A stretch of 64,000 nt of DNA from Lycorma delicatula (GCF_047948215.1 NC_134467.1:35741020-35805019); one strand, 5' to 3'; positions 1 through 11,775 are shown, numbered from the stretch's first letter. Made by a program: numbers and translations. Notes: a model not told the origin generated them from the sequence alone.

Positions 1-868
1 TAATCTTTACATGGATCTAGCAGTTAAAGATGTTAAAGAACAATTTAGATTCGGAGTAACAGTACAAGGTGAAAAGATAAAGATGCTACGATTTGCTGAT
101 GATATAGTAATTCTAGCCGAGAGTAAAAAGGATTTAGAAGAAACAATGAATGGGATGGATGAAGTCCTATGCAAGAACTATCGCATGAAAATAAACAAGA
201 ACAACACAGTGGTAATGAAATGTATTAGAAATAACAAAGATGGACCAATTAATGTGAAAATAGGAGGAGAAAACATTATGGAGGTAGAAGAATTTTGTTA
301 TTTGGGAAGTAGAATTACTAAAGATGGACGAAGCAGGAGCGATATAAAATGCCGAATAGCACAAGCGTAACGAGCCTTCAGTAAGAAATATAATTTGCTT
401 ACATCAAAAATTAATTTAAATGTCAGGAAAAGATTTTTGAAAGTATATATTTGGAGTGTCGCTTTATATGGAAGTGAAACTTCGACGATCGGAGTATCTG
501 AGAAGAAAAGATTAAAGCTTTTGAAATGCGGTGCTATAGGAGATAGTTAAAAATCAGAGTGGTGGATAAAGTGACAAATGAATGAAATTGCGACAAATAG
601 ATGAAGAAAGAAGCATTTGGAAAAATATAGTTAAAAGAAGAGACAGACTTATAGACCACATACTAAGGCATCCTGGAATAGTCGGTTTAATATTGGAAGG
701 ACAGGTAGAAGGGAAAAATTTTGTAGGCAGGCCACGTTTGGAATATGTAAAACAGATTGTTAGGGATGTAGGATGTAGAGGGTATACTGAAATGAAATGA
801 CTAGCACTAGATAGGGAATCTTGGAGAGCTGCATCAAACCAGTCAAATGACTGAAGACAAAAAAAAAA
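1..868 (+). pseudogene. RTE-type LINE, 3' part, broken (RTE copy 1)
   Basis: Cut by the window edge, so its 5' end is not visible. It is nearly colinear with 33000-33861 of the full-length element at 30593-33878. Positions 11-367 read as the reverse transcriptase palm and thumb with the catalytic pair intact (RFADDIVILAE), ending at an in-frame TAA at 368-370. The frame is lost again near 520-580. The C-terminal tail resumes at 582-800, where TGA replaces an Arg codon. It ends with CTGAAGAC and an A-run at 859-868, the 3' end shared by this family. Not functional. Confidence 0.9.
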
Positions 869-875
869 TTATTTT

Positions 876-1443
876 TTGTTATTGAATTATTATTCATCGT
901 AATTTTTTTTTTACAATGAAAGATTAGTAATTATTAATAAATCAATATATTTAAATTAAAATAAAAAAAACGAAATGAAGTCTGATTCAAACCGCTTTGA
1001 CTTCCTTATGATCCAAATATTTCATTAATTAAAACTTTATTTCGCTATAACTCTCGAACAAATTATAATAAGTACCACTTATATTATTGAAAAGCTCTCA
1101 ATTACTGTAGTTATGAAAAAATCTACAATCCAATTTTATTTTGGATTTTGGACACTTTTGGTCCAATCGATTACAATAAAAAACAGGAGGAGCACAACTA
1201 GATGTTATAATAATCCTAAATCCAAAATTTAAATATCCTACAGTTCATCGTTTTTGAGTTATGCGAGATACATACGTACGTACAGACGTCACACTAAAAC
1301 TAGTCAAAATGGATTTAGGGATGGTAAAAATGGATATTTCCGTTGAAATCTGGAAACCGAAACTTTTCGCTATCAAAATACATTACTTCCTACAAGAAAG
1401 TAAAAAACTACGTCCTTTGAAATATACCACTTTCATCGAGTAA
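876..1443 (+). repeat. Rep-A, unclassified interspersed repeat
   Basis: About 570 bp that recur, diverged, in the interrupted copy at 60838-63955 and on the minus strand at 47500-47697. Shared landmarks are AATATTTCATTAATTAAAA, TATAACTC, GTACCACTTAT and, near the right end, TTTTTGAGTTAT and GATATTTCCGTTGAAATCTG. The right end of the 63.9-kb copy has a weak hairpin (ACTTCCTT...AAGGAAGT). No coding potential is visible. An open frame at 1261-1443 lies inside the repeat and is not conserved in the other copy. The class is unknown. Confidence 0.7.
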
Positions 1444-1732
1444 TAATAATTTTTACATTAATTGATACAATATGTACAGAAAAATAATAACATAATTACG
1501 AGATATTCATTAGATTTAGTAGACTTGACAATACTGAACATATAAATATTTAAAATTATTATTATTTTTTTTTTTAATTTTGATTTTAAGAGGTGTTATG
1601 CTGGCTCAATCGACACAGCCACTCTTACTGTGTATGTGATGCGACTGGCTGTACTTGACTAAAAAATATCGAAATAAAAAAAAATTGTACCGTAACATGG
1701 GGGCGAATCCGCGACAAAAATTCTAGAATATA

Positions 1733-2148
1733 TATATGGAAGTGAAACTTGGACAATCGGAGTATCTGAGAAGAAAAGATGAGAAGCTTTTGAAATGTGG
1801 TGCTATAGGAGAATGTTAAAAATCAGATGGGTGGATAAAATGACAAATGAAGAGGTATTGCGGAAAATAGATGAAGAAAGAAGCATTTGGAAAAATATAG
1901 TAAAAATATAGTTAAAAGAAGAGACAGACTTATAGGCCACATACTAAGGCATCCTGGAATAGTCGCTTTAATATTGGAAGGACAGGTAGAAGGGAAAAAT
2001 TGTGTAGGCAGGCCACGTTTGGAATATGTAAAACAAATTGTTAGGGATGTAGGATGTAGAGGGTATACTGAAATGAAACGACTAGCACTAGATAGGGAAT
2101 CTTGGAGAGCTGCATCAAACCAGTCAAATGACTGACGACAAAAAAAAA
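1733..2148 (+). pseudogene. RTE-type LINE 3' end (RTE copy 2)
   Basis: Matches 33466-33862 of the full-length element. The frame is open at 1887-2135 and ends with the family tail SWRAASNQSND. A short local duplication (AAAATATAGT twice near 1896-1915) disturbs the upstream frame. AATATATATA occurs on both sides of the copy (about 1727 and 2147), which could be a TSD but is low complexity. 5'-truncated and inactive. Confidence 0.88.
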
Positions 2149-3881
2149 TATATATATATATATTAAAGACTCTTTAATTGATAGTTTTACGTCATTAACA
2201 TAATTAATTAGATTAAGTTTATAAATTAACACAATTTTATGTAAAAATAAAAAACATTTCTAATTGGTGGTCTTAAAAAAAAAAAGAAATGATTTGAAAT
2301 GATACATTAATGGTAATTCAATTACAACTAAAAAGTTTATTTTCTTAAAACTTATAAATAAAAAAAAAATAAAATAAAATAACTTACCTTTCCAAATAAT
2401 AATATTCAACCAATTTTGAAATCACGAGAAACACCCAACACAAATTTATTTAAAAAAATGAATTAATAAAAACTATAGAAAATAATAAAAAAAAAAACTT
2501 TTTTGCACAGTTATAATAGATAAAACACCACACACATCGTTAATAAAAACACAAAATTAGATACACTTTTATTTTATTTAAGATTTTTTTAATAAAATAA
2601 ACCATGTTTTTTTTAATTGTACCACTTTCATCGCGTGATATTATGTTTAAATTATTTATATTAATTCATAAATAATATACACAAATGTAATTTTAATAAT
2701 TATCATTTAATTAAAATATATATATATCTTTATTAATTTATTTTTATTTCATACTTACATATGAAACTATATATATATATATATATAATTATTATTATCC
2801 ATATAACAATAATAATAGTAACAGATAATACTTGATTAAATTTATGGATTTACCCTAATAAATAGATTTTTTTTAACTATTTTTTTTCAGTTTTTTTTTT
2901 TGCAAATAAATAAAAAATAATATTTAAATATAATAAAAGAAAAATAACAATGGATAATTTATTTTTTATTATTTTATAGATTTTCTACAAAATATATATG
3001 TTAAACATTTGTATATACATCAATACATAGAGTTAATTTTTTTTTTTTGTTTTATTTGTATTAAAATAATTCTATATACATTTTTTCTTTGCGTTGTAAG
3101 TATAATTTCCACATTTCTTTTTTAAATGAACTGTTTTTTTAAATATACGCAAACATAATTCTGATTTACAACTTTAGAGAGAAAAAAATTATATATATAT
3201 ATATATATACATACATACATATACAAATTTAATAATTAAAAAAAAATATGTACTTCAAACTTAATTAATTTCATTTATCGTTAATAAGTATCTAAACATT
3301 AAATTTACTTTTCCCGCACGCGAACTATACATAAAGTTTTATAACAAATATATCAGAGTCATAATACAATTTTTTTTTAAATATAATATTAAATGTTTTA
3401 TCTCACATAATAAAAGATATTAAAAAAAAATAAATAAATAAATAACGCGTGGGGTTAAAAATTCACGTAAATTTCCTCACATCAACTTACCCCCGACAGT
3501 TAAAGCGGCATACTGAGAAAGCTCATTCGTTGATCAGATGGGTCGGGAAAGGGAAACCGTAGTATGAGGTAGAATTGACTACTACAGCGATCCTACCGGA
3601 TGTCTTGCGAACTAATCTCCTGTTCCAATTTACGATACCCAATTAGTGTGGAAGGTAACTTAGTCCTTTCCTTCCGTAATTTGTAATTTTTTTTTCTTTT
3701 TTGCTAATCGTTTTTGAATTATTCTTTTATAACTTAGAAGAAAAGTACGTAATTTACGGGTAAAAAAAAAATTGGGATAATTACTCTTTTTTTCAACTAG
3801 CTGATTTAACAGATGGAATTGAAGTTATCAATTTTCAACTAATTCTAAATTCTTATATTTTATATAAAAATTATAAAACAC

Positions 3882-3895
<14 letters not shown>
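2149..3895. other. AT-rich stretch without a recognised gene
   Basis: Mostly A/T runs and short (TA) tracts. A less AT-rich patch at about 3470-3690 stands out from its surroundings, but I do not recognise it and no long frame crosses it. It could be the 3' UTR of an unseen LINE. Confidence 0.6.

Positions 3896-3933
<38 letters not shown>
3896..3933. repeat. (TA)n microsatellite
   Basis: Uninterrupted TA dinucleotide tract. Confidence 0.95.
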
Positions 3934-3936
<3 letters not shown>

Positions 3937-4075
3937 CATTTATCAAATAACTAATTTCATTTATTTGTTCGTCCCTTCAATTAAATTATAATTTCTATTA
4001 AATTTAACATACTTGTTTTTTTTTAACGCCTCAATTAAATCCCGTACGTATTCAAACTTTATTTTTACAGTTTTT

Positions 4076-4636
4076 CACTTCCTTGTACGAAGTAAAGGTT
4101 CGGTGCCTCACACCTATACAACCAGAATTACTAGACCGATTTTGACCAAACCAGGTCAGATTTCTTCTGTATATGAGGCATTGAAGCCAATAAATTTTCA
4201 ACTTAAAATGGTCAAGAGGGTGAGATTGTAGACTAAGGTCACCCTTAGTATCTCGAAATTTTGCCTAGTTAAGATCTTAAGAACTACTGGATCGATTTTG
4301 ATCAAACTTGGTAGATTACTTCTGCATAAAAACCATGATTTTCTTAGAAAAATTTGTTAATAATTAAAAAATAATAATATTTACAACAATTTTTTTTCGA
4401 AATCGCATCTCATCGCATTTAAACTAGTGGCTAAGTGGGTATCCTGTGTCAATAGTACTCCCTGTCATCGAAAGGCGCGCTAGCGTAGCACTGACGTATA
4501 GAAGTTGTAGTCCTCTGTAATGTTTAAATAAAATTATAAATATTTTTAATTAAGTTGCGTGTATAAGGCGTGCATCACAAAAAAAAACCGTGTGAAGGGA
4601 AAGCGCTACAACTGTGTTGTCAGCTTTTTTTTTCTT
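4076..4636 (+). repeat. Rep-B, unclassified interspersed repeat
   Basis: A repeat of about 560 bp, also present on the minus strand at 51180-51865 and as a fragment at 41030-41140. Shared landmarks are GGTCACCCTTAGTATCTCGA, TGGCTAAGTGGGTAT followed by GTCAATAGTACTCCCTGTCA, and a right end with AAGGCGTGCAT then CAACTGTGTTGTCAGCTTTT. The left end is ACTTCCTTGTACGAAGT, which can fold back. No conserved coding frame; the short frame at 4013-4231 overlaps its left part by chance. Confidence 0.7.
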
Positions 4637-5741
4637 ATTATCACTATTCTGTACTGTTACAATTTATTTTAAATTAAAGAATAGTCATATTTATTATTAT
4701 TTTATGCTACTAGCCTTATAAACTCAAAATATTTATTGAATTCGGCATACTGAAATTAAATAATTGATTAATTTTAGTCTTTATGTGTTTCTTTAATTTT
4801 TTTTTACTTTTCGTAAAATTTTCTCATTAAGGACGTTAAGAAACATAAAAAGATCTAAGTAGCTCTTAGTAGAGGTCAAAGGAGCTGATCAAAGTTGGGA
4901 AAAGTTTAGTAATGAAAGAGTAAACGCTATTGAACTTGTACGCCACCTAAAAGAAATCTTTATTCTGTTTCACTCTTAGCTTACCTTCTAAAGAACTTGA
5001 AAAACTGAGCAATTTGATACCGTTCCAAATGTCATTTATTTATACAACAAACTAAAAACAACTGTAAAGAACGATTTTAAAAAAAATCTATATTATAATC
5101 TAATAACTACGGAAACACAGAAAAAACTTGTACCTGATCAATTAAAAGTAGTCCAATTTATTACTTAAAAGTAGTCCAATTTATTTCTTAAAATTGAAAA
5201 ACTTAATATTTCTTATAGGCCAATAACAAATTTATGATACCTAAATAACTACAACATCAAATACCAATAAGCAATTATGATGTATAAATTATTTTCGTAT
5301 TACCATCTGTGCTATTTTAGCATATTTATATAATATATATATAATTTATCTATTTGGTAACAACAGAATAAAAATTCGTAATAATAGGAAGAAATACTGT
5401 GCAGCACTAATTTAGAACATAAATTAGACATTTAAAAAAGTGAAACAGAAGTTTCGTTTATGAAATAATCAATTATTTTATACGCGTTTAGGGATTTTTC
5501 AATTATAATTCTACGAACAGGATTTATACGAAAAAAACTTATTTTTAGCGAATATATTTATAATTTCAGGAAATATGTTAAATTAAGGATGAAAATTTTG
5601 AGGAAAAACATTATGAGTTAAGGAAAAGTAAGTAAAAAGTGATATCCAATACGTCAACTCCAAGACAATGTAAAACAAAAATTAAGAGCAACAATATACG
5701 TAATTTATTATTCTAAAAATAAGAGAATATTATACAAAGTA
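4637..5741. other. Intergenic, no gene recognised
   Basis: No coding frame or RNA gene recognised. A 23-bp direct tandem duplication sits at 5142-5186 (unit starts TTAAAAGTAGTCC). Confidence 0.6.
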
Positions 5742-5920
5742 ATTTTTTAGTCCTGTTACCCAATTGTTAATGTCTGGTAATTTTTTTCTAAGAAAGGGAA
5801 ATTTTGTTTTGTGATACGAAGTTGGTAGCGCTACTCAACCGGTATAGATACGGCAGTGTGAGTTGATTCTCCTTGAGCTCTGTAAACTTTTGTGCCGTTT
5901 CCGGTCGTGTTACGAATAGA

Positions 5921-6981
5921 ATGTCTTTTACCATAGAACAACGAGTTTTCATTCTTAAACAATATTTTGGTACGAAATCGTACGCGAATGTAAAAGAATC
6001 ATTTCAAATTAAAATTTTTTGGTGTTCCTCCGCCAGAAAAAATGTCAATTTCTAGGCTAGTAAACCGATTTCGAGAAACAGGTAATGTTTGCGACAGAAA
6101 ACGTAGTGGTCGACCGACTCTCTTGACAGATGACGTTTTAGGGAATGTGAAAACAAGATTGCTCAATTCTCCACGGAAAAGTTTACGAAAACTTTCCACG
6201 CAAGTCGGTTTGTAATATTCGAGTGTTCAGAAAGCAGCCAAAAAATTGAAATTCTATCCGTATCGCGTACGATTAGTCCAAGAGCTTCAGCCTCCAGATT
6301 TAAACAATCGATTGCAATATTGCCGTTGGTTTAGGTCTCTCGTAATTTATAACGGAATCGAATTTTTAAACAGTGTTCTTTAGTAATGAAGCTTGGATCC
6401 ATCTCGATGGTTATTTGAACAGTCAAAACTGTGGAATTTGGGCGGTTGAAAATCCTAACGCTTTAAAAGACAAATCTATGCATCCTGAAAAAATCGGTGT
6501 GTGCGATATCTCGTCATCGTATAGTCGGACCCACATTCTTCGAACAGACAGTAAATGGTGAAGTATACAGGAATATTGTGCGCCAATTTGTGTCCTTCCT
6601 GGAACCTCAAGAACGGTATTCCTGGTTTCAGCAAGACGGCTCTACATCCCACACGTCTCGAGAAACCATGGATTTTCTGCAAGAGTTCTTTGATGATCGA
6701 ATAATAAGCAATTGCTTATGGCCTCCAAGGTTCCCAGACCTCACATTTCCTGACTACTTTTTGTGGGGCATAGCCCCACAAAAGTGGGAAGTTTTGGAAG
6801 GCATCGGACTTAAGTCCGATGCCTTCCAAAACAATCCTCACACTCTTGATGAACTTTCAATATTACAGACTTAATCACGAATATTTCCAATGCAGCTCTT
6901 AAAAAGGTTTCTGCTAATATGCTGAAAAGAGTCCGTGCGTGTATAACCGCAAGGGGTGGGCAATTTGAGCATATTCTTTAA
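5921..6981 (+). pseudogene. Mariner-type transposase relic of M1
   Basis: ATG at 5921 starts MSFTIEQRVFILKQYF, the helix-turn-helix region of IS630-Tc1-mariner proteins. It continues in shifted frames through SISRLVNRFRETGNV, the linker, and the DDE core. A T-run near 6020 shifts the frame, TAA interrupts near 6213, and another shift lies near 6370. The first catalytic Asp is replaced: the motif reads FFSNEAWIHLDG, where the family normally has DEA. The second Asp is in WFQQDGSTSH and the third in PDYFLWG, with 38 residues between them. After FLWG the expected sequence is displaced by two inverted repeats (6759-6832). Ends GGQFEHIL. Inactive by several lesions. Confidence 0.85.
6759..6832. 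repeat. Two adjacent inverted repeats, one a perfect 42-bp palindrome
   Basis: 6791-6832 is a perfect palindrome with 21-bp arms and no spacer; its centre is GGACTTAAGTCC. Just upstream, 6759-6769 pairs perfectly with 6773-6783 around the loop ATA. Both lie inside the transposase relic where the family normally reads FLWGYLK, so they look like inserted or rearranged sequence rather than part of the ancestral gene. Confidence 0.95.
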
Positions 6982-7097
6982 CAATTATGTAAGTAATAGC
7001 TTTTTATTAAATCTCTTTTGAAAGTAACAAATACATTTTTCTATTCCACCTAAATTTCCCTTTCTTAAATTACATTTAAAATTGGGTAACAGGACTA

Positions 7098-7715
7098 AAA
7101 AATCAATCTAAAACCTTGCAATAAGATCAAAAAATTGCTAACTCAATATATTTGATATTTTAGATTCTATTTTAGCATGAAAATGTTGTGTTTTTTTTTA
7201 AATCTGTTTTTAATACTTTCAATACTCCAACTTTCCTTAATAACTTTACTGTTTAACGAAGAAAAAAAAATTGAATTATACAATATCACTAACGTTTAGT
7301 CTCAATATCTTCTTATCTATATTATTTCATTACTTTTGTTTATCTATTTCCAGAATGAAGTTTTATCCAAACAATAGATTCATTCATCTAATAAATCATT
7401 TTTTTCCTTTCCCTAGAGGAATAATATCGAATATTAAACAATTTAATTTTCAGTGTTTGATTTCTTTTCTCATTGTTAAATTTATCCTTCAGTCCTTTAT
7501 TTTTCGTTCTGCATAAAACTAGGAAAATAAAGAAAAGTGATTACGTCATTGTTTTATTTCTTTACTAGAATTTTGAATTTTTTTCTTCTATCCATGCACT
7601 GTGTTACTAAAAATCAATCGATAGATTAAATTAATTTTTCTTATTATCAAATCTTTTTTTTATTTTATTTTATTCTAATGTATACATTACAGTATGTTCA
7701 AGTAATGAACCATAA
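7098..7715. other. Intergenic, no gene recognised
   Basis: AT-rich. The frame at 7271-7516 has the biased composition of random AT-rich DNA and no recognisable motif. Confidence 0.6.
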
Positions 7716-7982
7716 GCTACCCCCCCCCCCTCATCACCTAAAGCACAGAAGATGAGAATGATATCTATGACCTTAAATGAAGTGTAGTCTTGTATATACT
7801 CAGACCGACCATTCTTGAAAACTGTGGTTAATTGAACCCCAACCACCAAATTACACCGGTATCCACTGCCTAGTATTCAAATCCGTACAAAAGCAACTAG
7901 CATTGAAATAACTTTGATTTAGAAAATCAGCTGTTATACAACTGATTTGCAACGATTTCTAATAGACCAGTCCGGTAGCCAC
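7716..7982 (-). mobile_element. SINE2 copy, degraded
   Basis: Minus-strand copy recognised from GTAGTCTTGTATATACTCAG, the AACCACCAAA block, ATTCAAATCCGTA and the tRNA-like head near 7900-7982. The related copies are at 25316, 30368, 38266 and 55005. Non-coding. Confidence 0.7.
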
Positions 7983-8006
7983 TATCAACCATGAAAATTA
8001 TAAATA

Positions 8007-9316
8007 CAGGGTGTCCCATATAAAACGCAACCCATCAATCACTCATCCATGAAATTTCACAAGTCAAGCTTACTCCCCTACTCGTTACTGAAATGGACTC
8101 GTCCAACAACTGAACATCGCGGCGACGCAGTAGATCACGACCGATAGTAACAACAATGCAATCATAACGTTCAGTATTGCTAGAGACAAGATGGTGTTTT
8201 CGCTTGATGAACGTGTTTTTATTGTTGAGTCGTACTTCAGTACGAAATCAGTGGTTGCAGTGCAAGATTTGTTTCGCCATAAGTATCCAGATAAACCGGC
8301 TCCTAACAAAACATCAGTATTAAGGTTAGTTGCAAAATTTAGAGAGACTGGTTCTGTTAATAACAAGGAACACAAAAGATCTGCGTCACTGTTGAATACA
8401 GATACAGTCGCTGAAATCAAAGACCGATTACTCGCCTCGCCAAATAAATCGATCAGACGTTTGTCTGCTGAAATTAATTTTTCTAAATCGACTGTTCATC
8501 GGGCGACCAAACGATTACAATTACGAACTTATCGCATTCAAACGGTTCATCAACTTCTTCAGCCCGACAAAGAAAAACGGCTACAATATTGTCAACGGTT
8601 CCGTCGATTTCTGCGTGAGGGAATTAATGTTATGGATTCGTTATTTTTCACAGATGAAGCACGGTTTCATTTGGATGGCTACACGTAAACAGCCAAAACA
8701 GTAGAATTTGGAGCGCTGAAAATCCCCACGTTTATCACGAAAAACAATTACATCCGCAGAAGTCGGGCGTGTGGTGCGCGATATCGCGGAAGAAAATAAT
8801 AGATTACAGCATTAATGCAGAACGATATCAGGATATTTTATTCCAGTTCATCGCACTCTTGGAAGAGGAAGACAGACACTGCTGGCTACAACATGACCGT
8901 GCGATATCGCACTAAGCGGGTTCAACTTCTGATTTCGTCGAGGAATTCTTCGGTATTCGTGTAATTGGTCGAGGCTTGTGGCCACCAAGATCTTCAGATT
9001 TGACTGTGGCGGATTTTTTTCTACGGGGTTACCTCAAAGAAAAAGCCTACAGCAACGAACACTTGAACAATTGAAAATCAATATTGAACAAGCTGTATTA
9101 AATATCCAGCCACAAACTTTGAAAAAAGTTGCAAGAAACGCTGTAAAAATAATTGAAGCTTGTATTCAAGAAGATGGCGGTCACTTCCAACATTTACTCT
9201 AAATGTAAGGTAATGGATGGTAATAATAAAAATTACATTTAAATTTACACATGCCTTTTTATTATTTCAATACCTATTAATATAAGGTTGGGTTGCGTTT
9301 TATATGGGACACTCTG
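8007..9316 (+). mobile_element. Complete mariner-type transposon M2 (copy a), inactive
   Basis: Perfectly placed TIRs: CAGGGTGTCCCATATAAAAC at 8007 and its reverse complement ending at 9316, matching over 28 bp with one mismatch. TA flanks both ends (8005-8006, 9317-9318). One transposase relic inside. Two further copies lie at 34438-35059 (minus, 5' part missing) and 42470-43431 (3' part missing), so this was a multi-copy family in this genome. Confidence 0.92.
8191..9202 (+). pseudogene. Mariner-type transposase relic of M2a
   Basis: Start MVFSLDERVFIVESYFSTKS at ATG 8191, then the HTH region (HKYPDKPAPNKTSVLRLVAK), the linker and RLQLRTYRIQTVHQLLQPDK. The first Asp is intact (FFTDEARFHLDGY). 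An extra AC at about 8684, absent from copy M2c, shifts the frame and ends the 165-codon frame at 8688. About 17 bp are lost near 8800, a TAA follows H at about 8915, and a short deletion near 9050 shifts the end. The second Asp lies in LQHDRA and the third in VADFFLRG, about 38 residues apart. It ends GGHFQHLL at 9202. Inactive. Confidence 0.88.
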
Positions 9317-9435
9317 TACTTTATTCTTTTCATAATCTACGAAATCTGAAAACTATATTAGTAGGGGTATTTAAGAATATTTTATAGAAATCGAGTTAAT
9401 TTTTTTTCTTGATGAATCAAAAGAAGCTTGCTCGT

Positions 9436-9550
9436 TGAAATATGGAAATGAAATTTTGTAGCGTATTAAAAATGGCATGCCTAACCGGGATTCGAACCCG
9501 GGATTTCCGGATGAAAGGTCAAGATCCTACCACTCCGCCACGGAGATCAG
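9436..9550 (-). mobile_element. SINE1 copy (tRNA-derived)
   Basis: Read on the minus strand it has a tRNA-like head with a perfect T-arm (CCCGGGTTCGAATCCCGG) that includes the RNA polymerase III B box, a D-arm-like GGTAGGATCT, then the body GCATGCCATTTTTAATACGC. The anticodon-loop region contains TTTCAT. The acceptor stem does not pair, so it is a SINE and not a tRNA gene. The 3' shared domain is missing here. Confidence 0.8.
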
Positions 9551-9954
9551 CAGTTTTATTAATACATCTTTTTATCGATGTAGTATCACTAATAGGTGAA
9601 AAATTCGTACCTTTCATAAAAATTACATTTGTTTAAAAATAATTATAAAAAATTAAAAATTACAAAGAATTTTAGGCGATTCAATTTTAATTTATTTTAA
9701 ATTATTTATTTATAGCTATAACCTTCATTTTGGCTTTATTGGTTTACTATAAATCAGTATTGATTTCAGACTGGCTGTAAAAAAAAGAAATCGGTTGCCA
9801 TGGCAAAACGATGGATGTGCAAAAACTATCACCAATCTACGTATTCTCTACTCGTAAGAAAAATCTCTACCTGCTATTGATAATATTGTATAAGCTTTAA
9901 ACTTAACCAAAAGTTAAAAAAGTTCAAAGCTGAACTAAATTCATAACTAAAACC
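9551..9954. other. Intergenic, no gene recognised
   Basis: AT-rich; no feature recognised. Confidence 0.5.
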
Positions 9955-10764
9955 GGGTGTTTCAAAAAGGATTACATAATTTTAAAAAAAATTATTGTGA
10001 TATTGTGATAACACACATATTCGGTTGAGGTCTTATGTCGTAGTAAAACACACCAAGTTTGTCACCCAACATTCACTTTGATCTGATATGGCTTCATTTT
10101 GTAATGCAATATCTGTTCGGGAGAGAGGCCGTGTCCGAACACGGCCATCTCCAGGACATCTGCCGAGAGGACCGTATTCCACAGGGTATCAGAAAACGGC
10201 CTCGTGCCGTATCAAACGAACCACCGTGAAGAGGCGTTACGTGAGCCAAAAAATGACAAACCAGGCTTAGGAGCCTCTTTATTGCGTAATCTATAAATGG
10301 AAACCGCACAAAAATTCCGGCCGCGAAAGTGACCGTTTTCGCAATTAAATTTTGTTAAAACTATAAAAAGCTAGACGTCACCCCACACCGTCCGTACGAA
10401 GTCGCAACATATGCGACTACCTCCGGAGAATGGGGCGCATTTCTCCCTCAAAATAACTAAAGCTCCGGTAGGCGCATTTCTGCTAGCCAATAGGTGCTGG
10501 TACCGAGGGTACATCAGCGTATGGACTGAAGGGAATCACGCCGGGATTACTAGGCTCAAAAGCTTATTCTATCACGGTCAGAACCAGTAAATAAATTACA
10601 CCATGGTCCATACGGATAAGAACGCAAATTACCAAATCCATCCATAAATAAAACTTCAAATTTATAACCGCCACTAAATAACCGATGAAATCCGCCCGAT
10701 AATAGAAAGATATAGCAGCAAGGGACATTGTCCAAACTCTGCGATCTGTAGGGAGAAATATTGA
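9955..10764 (-). other. Probable 3' flank of a decayed mariner-type element (M6), with hairpin
   Basis: GGGTGTTTCAAAAAGGATTA at 9955 looks like a terminal repeat of the mariner type. It would be the 3' end of the minus-strand transposase relic at 10765-11775; I could not find a matching right end. A perfect hairpin (GGCCGTGT, loop CCGA, ACACGGCC) lies at 10127-10146. The frames at 10088-10309 on both strands cross this hairpin and show no recognisable domain. Confidence 0.4.
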
Positions 10765-11775
10765 AACTCTCGCCGTTCTTGCGTTCCGTTCTGTAATGCA
10801 ATATACATACCACCTGAAGTCGATTTCATTCCAGACTGTAGCCAGGAAGTCGGGTGTTACCTCTGCATCTGCGGCGTTAATTCGAAGTCTTAGCTCAACA
10901 AGAACAGCATAAAAAGGTGAAAAATCGATTTAAATTCATTAATTTATTTATTAAAAAAATATATAAATTAAAATTTAAAATAAAATATAATAATAATTTT
11001 TATTTATAACTAAATTACGTAATTTTCATTAAATTAAAATTTTTTATATACTTTTTTTACTAATTAATTTAAGATCGGGGTTTAATTCATTAAGATTGGG
11101 GGTTCAGATCTTTAATGAAACTTCAGGAGAAGAAATCTATTCGGGTCAAATCTGGTTAGTGAGGTGCCATGCAACTGTACTTTCAGGACCAATCTATTGA
11201 CCTGTAAATCGAGTATGAAGAAAATCTCGGACTTCAAGGTGGTAGTGAGTTGGTGCTCGTTTTGCTGATAGTAATAGCAATATCATCAACTGAGGAATTA
11301 GAAACTTTTGAATTGTAACCAGATATACGATACCATTTATGGTTGCTCCCTAGAAAAATAACGGGCTTAGGGCACAAAAAACCAGAGGGCTACTACGAAT
11401 GTGCTGCAAAGTTTCACGAGGGTTTTCTTATCCTATATTCAGCTGTTATGGGTATTCCCCTTGTCACTGATGTGAACGTTAATCATCACTAAAATTATGT
11501 CATCGTTGTCTGCAATTCTATCCATCATTTCTACACAAACCAGCAGCCGAGCAACTTTATCGTCGTCTGTAATCTGTTGACCCACGGTTAGTTTGCATAG
11601 CTTTATTTGCAATCTTTTACGTAATACATGTCGTTTGTGGAATGCCATCCTAACGTACGCACGTCGAATTGATTTCTTTGGACTACGGGCAAAGCTTTGT
11701 CTCGGTTGTTCCACACCAACTAAGGAACGCGTTGACGTCCTGGTGATTTTGTATGTTTAACTGACAACCTTCTCA
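10765..11775 (-). pseudogene. Mariner-type (DDE) transposase relic M6, heavily decayed
   Basis: Minus strand, read from 11775 down. VEQPRQSFARSPKKSIRRA and VLRKRLQIKLCKLTVGQQ are the linker between HTH and DDE domains. ISDKGNTHNS stands where the family has a SDE...G(K)VNTHN block, so the first acidic motif is damaged. Near 11230 a shifted frame gives THYHLEVRDFLHTRFTGQ, the region after the second Asp. The C-terminus is recognisable at 10780-10915 as VELRLRINAADAEVTPDFLA then VWNEIDFRW. An AT-rich insertion of roughly 150 bp separates the last two parts. Many stops; long dead. The N-terminus is not found. Confidence 0.6.

Larger units (their letters stand above)
5750..7095 (+). mobile_element. 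Complete mariner-type transposon M1, inactive
   Basis: Bounded by TIRs: GTCCTGTTACCCAATT at 5750 and its reverse complement ending at 7095, continuing with imperfect pairing inward (TTAATG against TTAAATG). Both ends are flanked by TA (5748-5749 and 7096-7097), the target duplicated by this superfamily. The outer bases ATTTTT also mirror each other, so the TIR could be a few bases longer. The 1346-bp element carries one decayed transposase gene and nothing else. Confidence 0.85.

Noticed and set aside
10556..10813. Minus-strand 85-codon frame as a separate gene
   Set aside because: A neighbouring frame on the same strand reads as a transposase C-terminus (VTPDFLATVWNEIDFRW); this frame is its shifted continuation.
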